From: Welwitschia mirabilis
Lineage: Eukaryota > Gnetophyta > Gnetopsida > Welwitschiales
Assembly (NCBI GenBank): GCA_051453625.1
Contig: JBOZIK010000001.1
Coordinates: 166,773,536-166,813,674 of the forward strand
Direction: 5' to 3'
DNA length: 40,139 nucleotides
Every line of letters starts with the position of its first letter. Position 1 is the stretch's first letter. The position numbers were made by a program, and so were the translations under genes. The notes below the pieces were generated by a model. The model was not told where the DNA came from, did no database searches, and saw only the letters and a program-made list of their open reading frames with translations. This document shows positions 1-10,910 of the stretch, piece after piece.

Positions 1-554
1 AAGATAATAATATAATGTAGAGACATAAAAAAGTTCAACCTTTTATTCATTATTATAAAAATGTAAAGTAAAAATTTTATTGATTTTATTAGTTTGAAAA
101 ATAAAAAGAAAAACATGAACACATGCTAGATAGTATAAAATACACCCATAATATTATATTGTAATCTAGTGTTATTAAAAAAAACAATGAATCACAGATA
201 TTTTACACATGCAATACATTTACATATAGATGATAAATCATTACATACAAAACATTGATAAATAAGAAAGTAAAGCATAAGAAAAAATTTACTCTAATAC
301 AAACATAAAAGAGCTAAGAAGTAGGGTAGTAATGAGAAGAAGAATATTCACTGCCATCTTTACCATAGTTTTCACATTCTACTATCATAGTAGATCACTA
401 AATGCCATGCTAAGTTGCTTATCGATCTTGCCTTGATCCACATCTATGAGAGAAGAACCAAGTCATAGAAAAAATGTAGAAGTTAAGATGCAAATATAAT
501 GGAATTATCTCTACATATAATGCTTAATCCTATCTAAACACTCGTTAATACTAG
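1..554. other. AT-rich stretch, no gene seen
   Basis: I see no coding signal, RNA gene or clear repeat here. The stretch lies beyond the pol end of the minus-strand gypsy element and may be its 3' region or LTR. No second LTR copy could be recognised by eye, so this is inference. Confidence 0.4.
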
Positions 555-1017
555 CTAAGGAAGAATCATGATACTTAGGTTGAGCTCTAAGATATTGCTA
601 CTTATGCTCATAAAATCGTTTTGCCTTGTCAAGTGTTCTAAAATCATAGGAAAACGAAAAGGATATCTAATATGATCAATCCTATAAAACTTATATACTA
701 GTGGGTAATAACCTTCTAAATAGTAAAAGGAATGGCAATAGTACATTAATAAGATTAAGCATGAAATGTATGAACAAATATAAGATAAGTAACATAAGGA
801 GTACAAACATGCCTAAACAACTAAATGATTCTTAATACATTTGGAAATACGTTAGATGTATGATGAGTAGCCATGATGTTGGACATGATGTAGTGAGTAA
901 GAGGTATATCAAATGGCCTAATATGGTTAATAGAAAATTCATTTGCATAAAGACTAAAATTAAGTTAAGTTTATTTAGAGTAGATAACACACTCTCCAAA
1001 TAAGCATGAGAATCCAT
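555..1017 (-). pseudogene. possible decayed third ORF of minus-strand gypsy element
   Basis: On the minus strand one frame stays fairly coding-like through about 960-600, broken only by TAG, TAA and TGA codons that could derive from Gln or Trp codons. It includes short pieces such as RPFDIPLTH and FPNVLRI. It lies downstream of the integrase of the minus-strand gypsy element, where Athila-lineage elements often carry an extra env-like ORF. The resemblance is weak and rests on position more than on motifs. It could equally be chance frame openness in AT-rich DNA. Confidence 0.22.
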
Positions 1018-2229
1018 TAATTCCTAGTTAGTTGTGTGATAATTTATATCTAATGCATTGGCTATAACTCTAGAGAACTAGTTAATAGTAATATCATCCA
1101 TAATAGATTCTTATGCATTTTAATCCTTATTAAATTAAAGGTCTTAGAAAAATATTACTATAATATTACTAAGTTACTAAGCATGGTCAATGTCAGCTAA
1201 TTAGTCACCTACCTAATTCCTAACTAATTCATCATATTAAAGGGAAAAAGCAGTATAAATCATAGAGTAAATAGTTTTTGCAATAAAAATACATAAATAA
1301 GCTAAAGAGAAGATAAAATATAGTTGAAATATTTAGCAAAGTTTTACTATCCAACTTCTAAAATCAGCACACATTTCCATGACCTACTTCTTGTGAAAAC
1401 TAGAGTAAAAGTAAGGTATAAGGAATAAGAATGAAATTTATATAATGAAAAAACTATATATTATTTATAGTAATGCTACAACACCACTTTAGATGTGATT
1501 TTGACATTGTTGTAGTGGTTTCAAGGAATTAGCAAGTAATTAAAGTGGTTTTTCAAAATCTAACAAGAGAGGTACTCAAAATGATAAAGTAATGAACAAA
1601 TTAAGCTCAAAGATACTTTATAACCTAGAAAATGATTATCTATACCCATAACTAGAATGAAAACTAGCATTTGAAGTGAAAGGTATATAGTTTGATCATA
1701 GTTTATTAAAAGATAAAATGTTTTTTTTTAGTTGATAAAGTTTTGGAAAATAAATAAAAGCATTCCCTTGACAAAGTTTGTAGCCATCTTGAATGTGAAT
1801 ACATAATATTTGTGTCTCTTATTTTGTCATAAAAAATGTATAAACTATTTTGAGTTTTAATGAAAAAATAATAGAAAATAAAATGAATTTTGTATCTTTT
1901 GATTTTTTAGAGTTGATCGCATTTAACATCCAAAAGATGAATCAAAATACATCTCAAATCCATTTAAATTTTGCTTAGTGAATAATTTAATTTAAATATG
2001 ACCACTTTTAGAATCTTGAATATCAAGAATTCTAAAAGAAAAAACATTAATAATAATAAAGGAATAATGGCATTTGAATTTTAATTTTATATAATATAAA
2101 TGAAAATGAGAATTGAAAAGCAAAACTTTATTGCCACTTAAATTTTGTTTTTCTTAAAAAATGATTTCATTATGACAATATTTCATTTCATTTTTTATAA
2201 GAATGTGATTATCAAAAACATTCAATCTT
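1018..2229. other. non-coding flank with a small hairpin
   Basis: No protein match seen. A short inverted repeat, ctacaac (1477-1483) against gttgtag (1508-1514), surrounds a tgctacaacacc motif that recurs at 25012 and, less one base, at 11664. The stretch probably belongs to the 3' untranslated part of the minus-strand gypsy element. Confidence 0.35.
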
Positions 2230-3260
2230 ATTTTATGTAATTCATTTAAATTTATTCATACTACTTTTAGCACATCTTTTACAACGAAAATTAGGTTTAT
2301 TAATAGAATCTAAATCTTGATGTTTTATCTTAATACAAAAGAAGAAATTTTTATTTTTTTGTTTTAGATCAAAACAAGTTTGTGTGAGGTCATACTAATG
2401 TGTGTTTAATGAACTATATGATAAGTCCCTAATGTAATAGAAAATTTCAAAGTTCAATCTTTTCTATTTACACTAACCATTTTCTAATGAATTTTAGTTA
2501 ACTCATAGTTAGTTATTTTTGCTTAACCATGGATTTAAGGATGATAATAAGTAGCTACTTTATAGATGATATCATAACTCAAAATAATATTTTTTAAATA
2601 TTTTATTATAAAAATGGCTTCCTTTATTACTAATAATTACTGTAGGATAACTTAAATGGAAAATAACTTATTATTTTAACAATCTAATAATAATCTTAGC
2701 ATATAATCTCTACAAGCTTTGATTTGTACCCATTTAGTAATGTAATCCACACAAACAAGAATATAAATGTTACTAAAGAAGGATGGAAAATATCTAATGG
2801 AATGTCTACACCAATCAGCAAAAGGTTCATAAAAAATAATAAGCTCAATAAATATTTTGTTCCTTTTACTAAGATTATCCATTTATTAGCATTTATCATA
2901 ATATTTACAAGTTAATTAGTATTTCTAAAAAGAGTAGACTAAAAGAAGCTAGCATTTAAAACTTCTTATATGATTTTCTTACCATTGAAATGACCATGAT
3001 ACACATCATTATTATAAATCTCTAAGATGCTAAACATTTCATTCCTAGGTATATACATTTGTAAAAACTTGATTAGTACAGTATTTAAATAAAAGTAATT
3101 TTACCATAAAGAATTATGCTATTAAGATAAAATTTTCTTTTACTTGTAATAATACATACTTTTATGAAGTTTACCATGAAATTTAATATTTGTAATATTA
3201 GTGTACCAAGGTAAACATTAACAGAGAAAAACAAGTTTTTATTAGGCAAACATTCATTAA
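2230..3260 (-). pseudogene. Ty3/gypsy integrase remnant
   Basis: The minus strand shows a degraded integrase core. CVDYITKWVQIKA (about 2770-2710) corresponds to the conserved VDYVSKWVEA type block around the first catalytic Asp. VIISNKGSHF (about 2640-2610) corresponds to the IISDGGSHF block, where the second catalytic Asp now reads Asn. A following YHP block and, after a frame change, NRKD and further C-terminal text run to about 2260. The part at 3250-2900 should be the zinc-binding N-terminus but is only vaguely legible. Several stops and at least one frameshift make it non-functional. Confidence 0.82.
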
Positions 3261-3299
3261 TTTTAGATGAATTGATAGATAATAAAAAGCTAGATAAGT

Positions 3300-3689
3300 T
3301 ATTGGCAATAGAATTTTCCTTTTCTACATTATCCTTAATGGTAATATCAAATTCTTAGATAAGTAGATGCTAATGAAAAAGACTAGGTTTAGTTAAATAC
3401 TTTTTGAGAATGTATGTTAACATGACATGATCAATAAAGATAATTACAAGACAATTAATAAGATAGTAGTAAAATTTTTGAAGAGCAAACATAAATGTTA
3501 ACATCTCCTTTTTAGTACTAGAATAATTAAGTTATACATCATGCAAAGTCTTACTAGCATAGGAAATAACATAAGGTTTACACTCAATAGTTTAACTTAA
3601 AATGGCATTTACTAAAAAATTAGCATAATTCATTACCTCAAAAAATATAATACTAATGGGAATATTGAAGCATAAGCAAAGATTATAAA
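3300..3689 (-). pseudogene. Ty3/gypsy RNase H remnant
   Basis: Minus-strand text in this interval carries the order of blocks expected for a Ty3/gypsy RNase H: VISYASKTL (about 3570-3545), LNYSSTKKEML (about 3530-3500), then FIDHVMLTYIL (about 3435-3405) and EFDITIKD (about 3350-3330). These correspond to the familiar YASRTL, NYATTEKELL, TDHAALKYLL and EFDIEIRD blocks. It directly follows the RT and precedes the integrase. Stops interrupt it repeatedly. Confidence 0.82.
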
Positions 3690-4510
3690 TGTTCTTTATG
3701 TTTTAAAAATGCAAGTTCACAAGTAGATATATAATAGAAAGATACATCTTTAAGAAATAATTCAATCAAAGGTTTACTGATATAATTGAAAGATATAGAA
3801 AAATGATGATAGAAACTAGGATGTTCTAGAAAATATATTATATCTTTTATATAAGTAGAAAAAGAAAGAAAATGAATGATAATAATTTTATCAAAATCCA
3901 TTTTTATCCCTTCTTTAGAAATCATATGCCTATGAATAATGCCTCTAGTAATCATGAAATAACTTTTCTTCTAACTAAGTCTAAGATGATGATCAATATA
4001 ATGATTCAAGATAAATTTAGGATGATACATTATTTGATTCAAAGAATCATCATAAAGAGAAAAAATCATTCATAAACATTTCTAAAACACTCATTTAGGA
4101 ATTTAGGAGGAAAAACAAGGCATATATGTTTGAAAAAGTTGCAAGAAAATTACATAGATCAAAAGGCATATGATGGTAGGCAAAAGTTTCAAAAGATAAA
4201 GTTAAAATGGTTTTTTGTTGATCTTCTAAAACTATAAGAATTTAATCATAATAATTATAGCCATTTAGAAAATAATAATAATGATGACCTAAAAGTTTAT
4301 TAAGAAGTTCATCAATTAAAAAAGGAAAACAATATTTCTTAGTATAAGAATTAAGAGTAAAAAAATCTACACTGATTCACCATGCACCATTATTTTTTGA
4401 AAAAAATTATAAAGGACTCATCCATTTAGTATCTTCAATGAGGTAAAGGATGTTATCTTCCTAAAGTTTCATGATCTCTTCTTTAATAAAATCCCTAAGC
4501 TTTGGATATG
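3690..4510 (-). pseudogene. Ty3/gypsy reverse transcriptase remnant
   Basis: Minus strand. Motifs in order: LRDFIKEEIMKL near 4505-4465, KWMSPL near 4425-4405, FLIDELLNKL near 4330-4300, YYFLNGYN near 4275-4250, FAYHHMPFDLCN near 4180-4145, the polymerase box at 4065-4076, and GIIHRHMIS and SFYHHF farther down. The box reads FMND instead of FMDD, so one of the two metal-binding aspartates has become Asn by a single transition. The end of the RT, about 3955-3690, is still free of stops. The call is firm for the family; function is lost. Confidence 0.88.
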
Positions 4511-4999
4511 GCCTATACTGAAGTTAATGAATAGGATTCATATTAGGTTCTAAATAGATATGATGCAAACAAACAAAAGAATGAACATCAACTAAATTAT
4601 GATAAGTTTAGGTAAAGCCTTAATAGTTTTTAATTAATAAGTTGATAAGCTCTTTTTCTTAAAAAATGATAATATGCACACTAATCATGACAAGTTCAGA
4701 TTAATAACTACCTAGAGAAATATTCTTTAAATGACTGGCTAGTTGTTTCAAATCATCATATATAACATTATTAGTAGTAAAAGGATAATTAAAAGAGATA
4801 CATTTTTATGTAATCATAAGCACAACTATAATTTTTGAAATAAACACATTTAATATGAGTATTAATTTTATTTAAATCTAAATAAGATGTAATAAGCAAT
4901 TCATAATGAGCATATAAACATAATGTATCAGTAAAAACTAAAAATAAATCATAACTTACAACGTGAACTTTACAACAAGATAAATTTTTATTTAATTCA
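4511..4999 (-). other. linker between protease and RT of the minus-strand gypsy element
   Basis: Located between the protease and RT remnants. It corresponds to the poorly conserved pol linker. No distinct motif could be read, and many stops are present in all minus-strand frames. Confidence 0.45.
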
Positions 5000-5300
5000 A
5001 TAACATTTTTCTTTTAATTAAAAATATATTTAATGTAATAAAAAGATCACCAAAAATAATTTTCAACGCACCTTATTTAAAATTAATATATGTTTCAAGA
5101 ATTGTAAGGCAAGGTTAGCCAAGAAAGAAGGGGTAACTTCTAAATCTACCAAGGCTTTTTTAATTATATGATTACCAATAGTAATGGTAATGGTAGGGGA
5201 TTCAGGATTACCATATTTTACAAGAATTTTAAATTGCAGGAGGCATGTAGTAGAGGTAATAAGATTTTATCTATTTCTTTAAGTGGTTATATTTTTTTTA
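5000..5300 (-). pseudogene. Ty3/gypsy aspartic protease remnant
   Basis: Minus strand, about 5215-5090. A block reading PTITITIGNHII and then KKALVDLEVTPSFL corresponds to the retroviral-type protease region where plant gypsy elements have a short beta strand followed by ALLDLGAS. The catalytic Asp is visible, but the following D-[ST/L]-G triad reads D-L-E, so the Gly is lost. Position between gag and RT supports the call. The domain is short and single-motif, so confidence is moderate. Confidence 0.65.
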
Positions 5301-5699
5301 ATAGGTACATAAGATTCTAAGATACTATAATAAGATGGAATTTGCTTAATTACCTTAAGAAAGGAAATATTAATATTAAGATCTTTAAAACTTTTATGAC
5401 TATCTTCATAATTACTACTTTTATTAAGTTGAAGATGACTAAGAAAATAAAAGAATCATCTAATTTTATCTTTTGAAACTTTTTCCACATTTGGATTGAA
5501 GATTTTTTATTAAATTTTTTTATTTTTTCCTTTTAAAACTTTAGAAGTAGTATTAAAAATGTTTTTATCATTTCTTAATAAAATGACATCTGCTTCAATG
5601 TGCTGTTGCATTATATTAGTTGATTTTGGATTAGGAGTAGGATAGGGTAATAAAATAGAATAACTCTCCTTCTTATTTTATTATTAGAATATAAAGTTA
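5301..5699 (-). other. gag C-terminal / protease linker of minus-strand gypsy element
   Basis: Low-complexity, Lys-rich minus-strand text between the gag and protease remnants. It is where plant gypsy elements carry the hydrophilic tail of gag. I could not find a clear CCHC zinc knuckle. Confidence 0.4.
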
Positions 5700-6976
5700 A
5701 GTATTTGATACATTGTTCCATTTGATTTACTAATAACTTCATTAATTCTTCTAACTTATTTCTCTAAGGAGGTAAAAGAGGTAAAGGCTTAGCTTGCCAT
5801 TGAGATTAGTTACTATAAGAATATAATGAAAAGCATTAGGATTATAATGAAAATTGTTTGGATGAGAATTAGGATATGTACTAAATGTAAAAGAAGCATG
5901 ATAATTCTGATTAAAGACATAAGCTTCAAAAAAATGATGTAAAGCATTTGAATCCACCTTAAACTTTTGACAAAATTTAATGAAATGATCCTCTACTTAA
6001 TACAACTCTCAAATAGATAAACAAGACTAAATTAGATTTTGCTAAAACTTCTCTTATTCTAATTTAAGAATTTTCATTTAAGCAAATAAAAATTTCATTT
6101 TATTTACTAATTCATCATTTGATTTTTTCTTACACAAGAGATCATTTAAGTAATCTTAATTCTAACTTAGTCATTCAAAAATTTTCCATCTATGCATCAC
6201 TTTTACCATTTCTTCCAATTCCTTTCAAGCTTCATTAGGTATTACATCAAGCAATTTCTCATTGATTAAAGTTTTTATAATCTTCCTAGTTTTCTTCTTT
6301 ATACCTTATAAGAAAAATTGAATAAATCTCTAAACTTCAAAATCATGTTTGAGATTTTTAGTAAGAAGATCTTTAAAACACTCAAAATATTCAAGATAAG
6401 ATTTAATATAAGATTGCTTAAAACTAGTTATAAGATTTCTCATTTGATCACTATGAATGATAGGAACAATTTTTTAGTAAAAGATTATTTAAACTTTACA
6501 AGATTTGAAAGATTCTTATTATTGTAAATGAGCCTATGATAATGTTTGGTGTTATCCTCTAAGAGAAGGTGGAGAATCACTAACTTTACTTTATCTAAAT
6601 GAGCTTAAGGTATAATCTTAAAATTATATTATGTTTTTAGAGTAACTTATAAGACTCCTCATGATCTAAACCATGAAAAGTTGGAAAGTCATTAATATTT
6701 TTGATATAAAATATGATATTAGGAATAAAAAATATAGAAAATAGTTTTTCAACCTTCAAAAGGTTACTCAAAAGTAGAGTAAGAATCAAGATTTTGTGCA
6801 TTATTATCTTGGATAGCCATTTGAAAATCAAGAGTATTTAACATTTTAGTTAGATGGTTAAAAACTTAAGAAGGTAATGGTCATAATAAAAGTGAAAAAG
6901 GAGGATTTGGAAATAATGGTATAGAACTATGCAATATTTCTAAATGTTTTCTAGTGTAAATTCAAGGTTTACTCAT
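5700..6976 (-). pseudogene. Ty3/gypsy gag remnant
   Basis: Minus strand. The likely start is the ATG at 6976-6974, from which a readable frame with in-frame TGA and TAA codons runs left. NDFPTFHGLDHEESYK (about 6700-6650) matches the retrotransposon gag block of Athila-type elements. After a frame change comes LEDNTKH (about 6565-6545), corresponding to the SLEDNAKHW block, and then the acidic and aromatic blocks typical of the capsid region. Farther on, 5957-5751 is an open Asn, Tyr and His-rich stretch (SNALHHFFEAY, NSHPNNFHYNPN), like the region before the zinc knuckle. Several frameshifts and many stops. Confidence 0.8.
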
Positions 6977-7429
6977 ACATGGATAGTATAAAAGATAATA
7001 AATTCAATGCATGGAAAGTAAGTAAAGTTAGAACAAGTGCACCTAGAAGGATTATTAAGTTAATGTAGTGCTTATAGATTAGTTGATGTATTTGTAAGGT
7101 AAAACACATCTAAAAATAAGATAACTCCCATAAGTGTATATCTGTTCACAAAGATAAGCACAATATTTCATAGAAAAATATGGCATAGAAAAATTATAAG
7201 TATTCCTAAATAAAAGTACTAATTTTTATATAAGTAAAACATCTATTTCTAAAACAAGAACATTATGCTATAAGCCTCCAAAACATATTTGTCTACTAAC
7301 ATAGTAATTTAACTCAAGAAATGGGAATCCAGTATAAATAATTCATAATAAGGCATAAATAAATATCTTGAATCAATTGAACTGACAGACTAATTAACAT
7401 AGATTCTTTTTGAAAATATTGTACATTAC
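6977..7429 (-). other. leader region of minus-strand gypsy element, cut by the next insertion
   Basis: These 450 bases precede the gag start and should hold the leader and primer site of the minus-strand element. No primer-binding motif was found even when allowing transitions. The right edge is the left end of the Athila-like LTR, so the remainder of this element's 5' end is displaced to beyond 22913, or lost. Confidence 0.4.
7425..7429. repeat. left target-site duplication (attac) of the Athila-like element
   Basis: attac here against attaa at 22914-22918, immediately outside the two LTR ends. Four of five bases agree, which is acceptable for an old insertion but weak alone. Confidence 0.5.
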
Positions 7430-7863
7430 TATTAACATGTAAAAATTGACATATATGTGAAGTATATTAGGCCAATTTATCATGGTAAAGATATTAATTT
7501 AATCATTTTAATTATAAAAATATCTCTTATGCTATTTTCTATGTTATACTTAATCTTATGCATTTTCCCATGACATTTTTAGGAGTTTAGCAGTACTTTA
7601 GAGCATGTAGCACAAGAAGGCGCTAATCTCATATAAAATGCTAGTTGTGATAGTTACCTATATGCAGTGGAAATTTATTTTATAAAATTTCCTCCAAACT
7701 TATGTTTTAAAGTTGTTGTGGAAAATAAATTAATTTTTTGTTACGAAATTATTCACTTATGATATGAAAAATTGACATGATTTACTACTATAAATAACTA
7801 ATTTTAATATAAATCCTAATAAAAAAACCCTAAAAATGTCTAAACCCTAATCCTACTTTTCTC

Positions 7864-7873
7864 TATAAAAAGG
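7864..7873 (+). promoter_or_regulatory. TATA box in 5' LTR
   Basis: tataaaaagg, conserved at the matching place of the 3' LTR (13366-13377). It lies downstream of conserved aaccctaatcc text and upstream of aagtgcct, as expected for the U3/R promoter of an LTR. Present activity is unlikely. Confidence 0.65.
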
Positions 7874-8093
7874 ACCAAGTGCCTCATTTATAAGAGGAGA
7901 TCCAAAGGAGAATCATCATATCTTTAGATAATCTTTACACAGACTTCATTGTACTTCATCATAAGGCTAATTCTTGTTATGTCTTCTTTCTAAATATTTT
8001 ACTTAGGATGGGTTAGCCCTTAATGCTAGCATGACATTTTAGTTATAGATTAATGTTTTTTATTTAAGTAATGTGACATTTCTCTATTTCATT

Positions 8094-8099
8094 AATAAA
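8094..8099 (+). terminator. LTR polyadenylation signal AATAAA
   Basis: aataaa is conserved in the 3' LTR at 13596-13601, about 230 bases downstream of the TATA box in each copy. It is a reasonable R-region signal. Confidence 0.5.
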
Positions 8100-8783
8100 A
8101 TAGTATCATTCTTTAGTTTATTCTTTTCATTTTAAGTGTGGCTTACAACATATACTTTTAATGCTTTTAATAAGTCAAAGAAATAGTAGTTAATATTTCA
8201 TACAATATTTTTGATAGTATGTGTGGATGTTTTGGATACTTGTTATGCTTCTTATTATAGCAAAATATGTTAAGCTTTTTATAAATTTCTAAGTGACTTC
8301 TTTGTTTTTACATCTTAGTCTTTAGTTTATACTGATGTTTGATGGTCTATGGGAATCACATCTTACTTTCCATGCTTATATAGATATGCTATGAGAGCCA
8401 AGATAACTTGAGCTCTTTATCACTATTCATATGATGAATGAGATTATGTCATCATTCTCAAGTGTTGATGAAGCTTAACATTTCTAATTTAATAATGGAG
8501 TAGATCTATTTTCATTGTAGGAATTCTCATTATCACTATTATATTCATGTTGGATTATGAAGGCTATACCCATTTCTAGTTTCAGTATCTAATCTAAGAA
8601 ATATTTTATTTTGTTTTTATTCCCACCTTTGAATATTTACTTAAATCTCATTTTATAGTTTAGAAGTATACATCATTTTACTATATTTATGCCATAATTG
8701 CCCCTAAGAAGAGAATGACAGTAGGACCCTTATACAATGAAGGTAGTAGTTTTAATAAATGCAAAAGATAGACATGACTAATG

Positions 8784-8804
8784 TTTCGGCACTATTGTTG
8801 AGAA
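8784..8804 (+). other. primer-binding site of the Athila-like element, decayed
   Basis: tttcggcactattgttgaga begins four bases after the LTR. Compared with the TGGCGCCGTTGCCGGGG type primer site of plant Athila-like elements (usually assigned to tRNA-Asp), the aligned 21 bases differ at eight places and every difference is a transition. Position and mutation pattern together make the call good. Confidence 0.72.
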
Positions 8805-9659
8805 TAATGATAGGTTAGCTTTACAGTAGAGAATGCATAAGTTTTTTCCTCTTGCATATTAGACTTTAGTATTTTTATTTTTCATATTTTCTAATGATTG
8901 GTACTGATCCATTTCCTGTGATACCCCAACTAGTCTAATTTTTCTTTTATATTTCTACATTTTTTATTTTCTATGCTTTTTAATTATGAGTATTATTTCT
9001 TTATACTAATATTCCAACTAGTCCATTTTCCCAAGTTATTTTATGTTTTTTTGAACTTTTTATCTCTAACCTTAAAAAATTTGATTATATCAATTTTTTA
9101 GTTGTAGGGCTAACTATTTTATATAGGTTTTACTACTTAATTTTCTTTGGAAAAAGGATGAAGCACTAATAATTATAAAAAATTAAGGAAATAAAAAATG
9201 ATAAAAATATAAAAGAACACTCTTCCCTTTCTCATCGTTTTCTGCATTTTTAATTATTATAAATTCTACTTTTAGTTTTGTATTTTTTTGAATTTAGATT
9301 TCAGTTCTTATAATTTTTTGAGTTTTTATTTTACTAGGATTTATTTTTTATAATTCTCTTTTCTATTTGCATCACCATTTCATTTTATACTATTTATTTT
9401 CTATAGTTTGTTATGCAAATGAGTTTGTATAGTTAAGAACATAATGTTATTTCTTTTTCAAACCATTCCACTTCAATCAACTAGCATCATTGATAGACCT
9501 CACTAACACAAATGCCATTTTGCATTACCAATCTATAGATTTTACATAGAATCTCACTTAGACCCTCTATACTCTATCTGATACTAGACCCTTCTAAAAC
9601 CTTATAGATTTATAAAAATGTGATTCTAATAGTGAATTTATAAATTATCTTTTAAAACT
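8805..9659 (+). other. leader region of the Athila-like element
   Basis: A T-rich leader of about 0.85 kb. It contains no clear ORF; some phrases near 9480-9600 look codon-like, but no motif can be named. Confidence 0.4.
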
Positions 9660-10420
9660 TTCACATGAGTTGGAGATGTGATCCTTTGAGGGAATTATAG
9701 GAAATTATTCTAAACCCCAATGGAACCCTAATGTTGAAATCACATCTTTTTATGGAAACTATGAGAATTACTACTATTTTTCTAATTACATTAAACCTAA
9801 ATGAACTCTAATGAATTATCTTTAATCTAAGAAATCTATAAGGAATTATCTTTAACTTGAATACTTAGATACTCCCTCATATTTTCTTCCACCTCCTAGT
9901 GCACACAGATCAGTCCCTTATTAAGAGAATTATGAATTTCTACCTTTTACCATCCCTCATAACCATTATCCCTCATCATCTAACTAATATTATTTACCTT
10001 TCAACATTCAACAACCTAATTTAAATTCCTTAAAAGAAATTCTTAAAAGATTCATTAAAGCCCAAATGGGAATAAACCAAAGCTTGAATAAAATATACAA
10101 CCATTAAAATGGGTCACCACTCAAATATTTAGTACACTCAACCACTAAGAAGAGAAAGAATTTTCTACATTCCTTGAACCTAATTCCAAGAGTTTTTAAA
10201 GGATCGATGATAGAAAATTAATGAAAACCAAATCATATCTTTTAGAAGCAAGCAATAGATCAATTAAAAAACTGATGAGGACCTTGAAAAGAAGAACATG
10301 GTAGAGGATGAGCAATTACTTGAAGAAAGCTATACACTTAAGGAAAATTATACATCTGAGGATGAGTCATGTAGCAACCCTTGTGAGGAGGATAACATCA
10401 AACAACAATTTATACTTAAT
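9660..10420 (+). pseudogene. gag-like remnant of the Athila-like element
   Basis: Plus-strand text, split over frames and stops. It shows an aromatic and Asn-rich stretch (FYGNYENYYYFSNY, about 9745-9790), a Pro-rich stretch with PPPSAHRS (about 9890-9915), a helix-like block with IKAQMGINQSLNKIYN (about 10055-10105), EEKEFSTFLEPNSKSF (about 10145-10195), and a block near 10225 reading SFRSKQ that corresponds to the TLRSGK motif at the gag-protease boundary of plant gypsy polyproteins. An acidic tail follows to 10420. No zinc knuckle and no protease were seen. Interruptions are mostly former Gln or Trp codons. Confidence 0.68.
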
Positions 10421-10643
10421 CCATCATATGTAAAAGCCTTGCCTTATTTTTAACATTTTCATGAGAAAAACATTCATATTTAATCTTTATACTTTAAGCA
10501 AAATCCAAGCTTTAGTGAATAAAATAAACCTTCCTTAGAATTGGAATCACCTTCTAATAATTCTTTAAATGAATAATTACTTTGTAAAGTGGTTTCCAAA
10601 TTTTCTTTTTATTTTTTGTTAAGATGATATCTTGTAAGACTTA

Positions 10644-10910
10644 TTGAGAAAGCATGAGCAAGCTAAAGGATGGATTATTTTATACTTTGAATGCATACCT
10701 TTCACTACTTACATTGATGTTCTCCCTAATTTTGTAGACTCATGTGTAAAAGTTTACATGGATTCTTTATTAGTTCATTACAATTTACATGACCATAGAT
10801 TTGATTTCTGTAATCTTTTAACATCACTTTGGAAAATGATTTTATTTGAAAATTTAGTTTATTTTCATGGTTTTAGACTAGATTTTTCTTTTATATTAGA
10901 TTTAGGATGA
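10644..10910 (+). CDS. short uninterrupted ORF inside the Athila-like element, unknown
   Basis: An 88-codon open frame from ATG to TGA, unusual in this stop-rich region. Residues are Leu, Phe, Tyr and Asp-rich, and I recognise no motif, signal peptide or catalytic pattern. It lies about 220 bases after the gag-like text, where protease and RT would be expected, yet it resembles neither. It may be a chance survival or part of an element-specific ORF. Nothing indicates current expression. Confidence 0.25.
   Translation: MRKHEQAKGWIILYFECIPFTTYIDVLPNFVDSCVKVYMDSLLVHYNLHDHRFDFCNLLTSLWKMILFENLVYFHGFRLDFSFILDLG

Larger units (their letters stand above)
2230..6976 (-). mobile_element. decayed Ty3/gypsy retrotransposon body (Athila-like), minus strand
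   Basis: Read from right to left, the minus strand holds gag, protease, RT, RNase H and integrase in the usual Ty3/gypsy order over about 4.7 kb. Each domain is recognisable from family motifs but is broken by many stops and some frameshifts. The gag motif DFPTFHGL and the style of the RT and integrase point to the Athila branch. That lineage call is from memory of the families. No LTR pair was found: the right side is cut by the element at 7430 and the left side may run out of the window. Confidence 0.85.
7430..8780 (+). repeat. 5' LTR of the Athila-like element (intact copy)
   Basis: A 1351-base repeat beginning tattaacatg (the 3' copy begins tgttgatatg, so the terminal TG has become TA) and ending acatgacta (3' copy acatgacca). 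It aligns end to end with 12960-13800 plus 22431-22913. It holds a TATA box and an AATAAA signal at matching places in both copies. Because it is uninterrupted it shows what the 3' LTR looked like before the Sirevirus landed. Confidence 0.88.

Noticed and set aside
1-2200. LTR match between 1-2200 and 22914-25060 for the minus-strand gypsy element
   Set aside because: Only short shared motifs (tgctacaacacc; aaaaaagttca) were found, at inconsistent spacing. Not enough for an LTR pair.
3872-4075. Plus-strand 67-codon ORF
   Set aside because: It is the antisense of the minus-strand RT, including its polymerase box.
6318-6527. Plus-strand 69-codon ORF
   Set aside because: It is the antisense of the minus-strand gag remnant.
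7829-7855. aaaccctaaa and taaaccctaatcc in the LTR, telomere-box-like
   Set aside because: Isolated units in an LTR, with decayed forms at the matching place of the other LTR. Telomeric origin is not supported; a promoter box role is possible but unproven.
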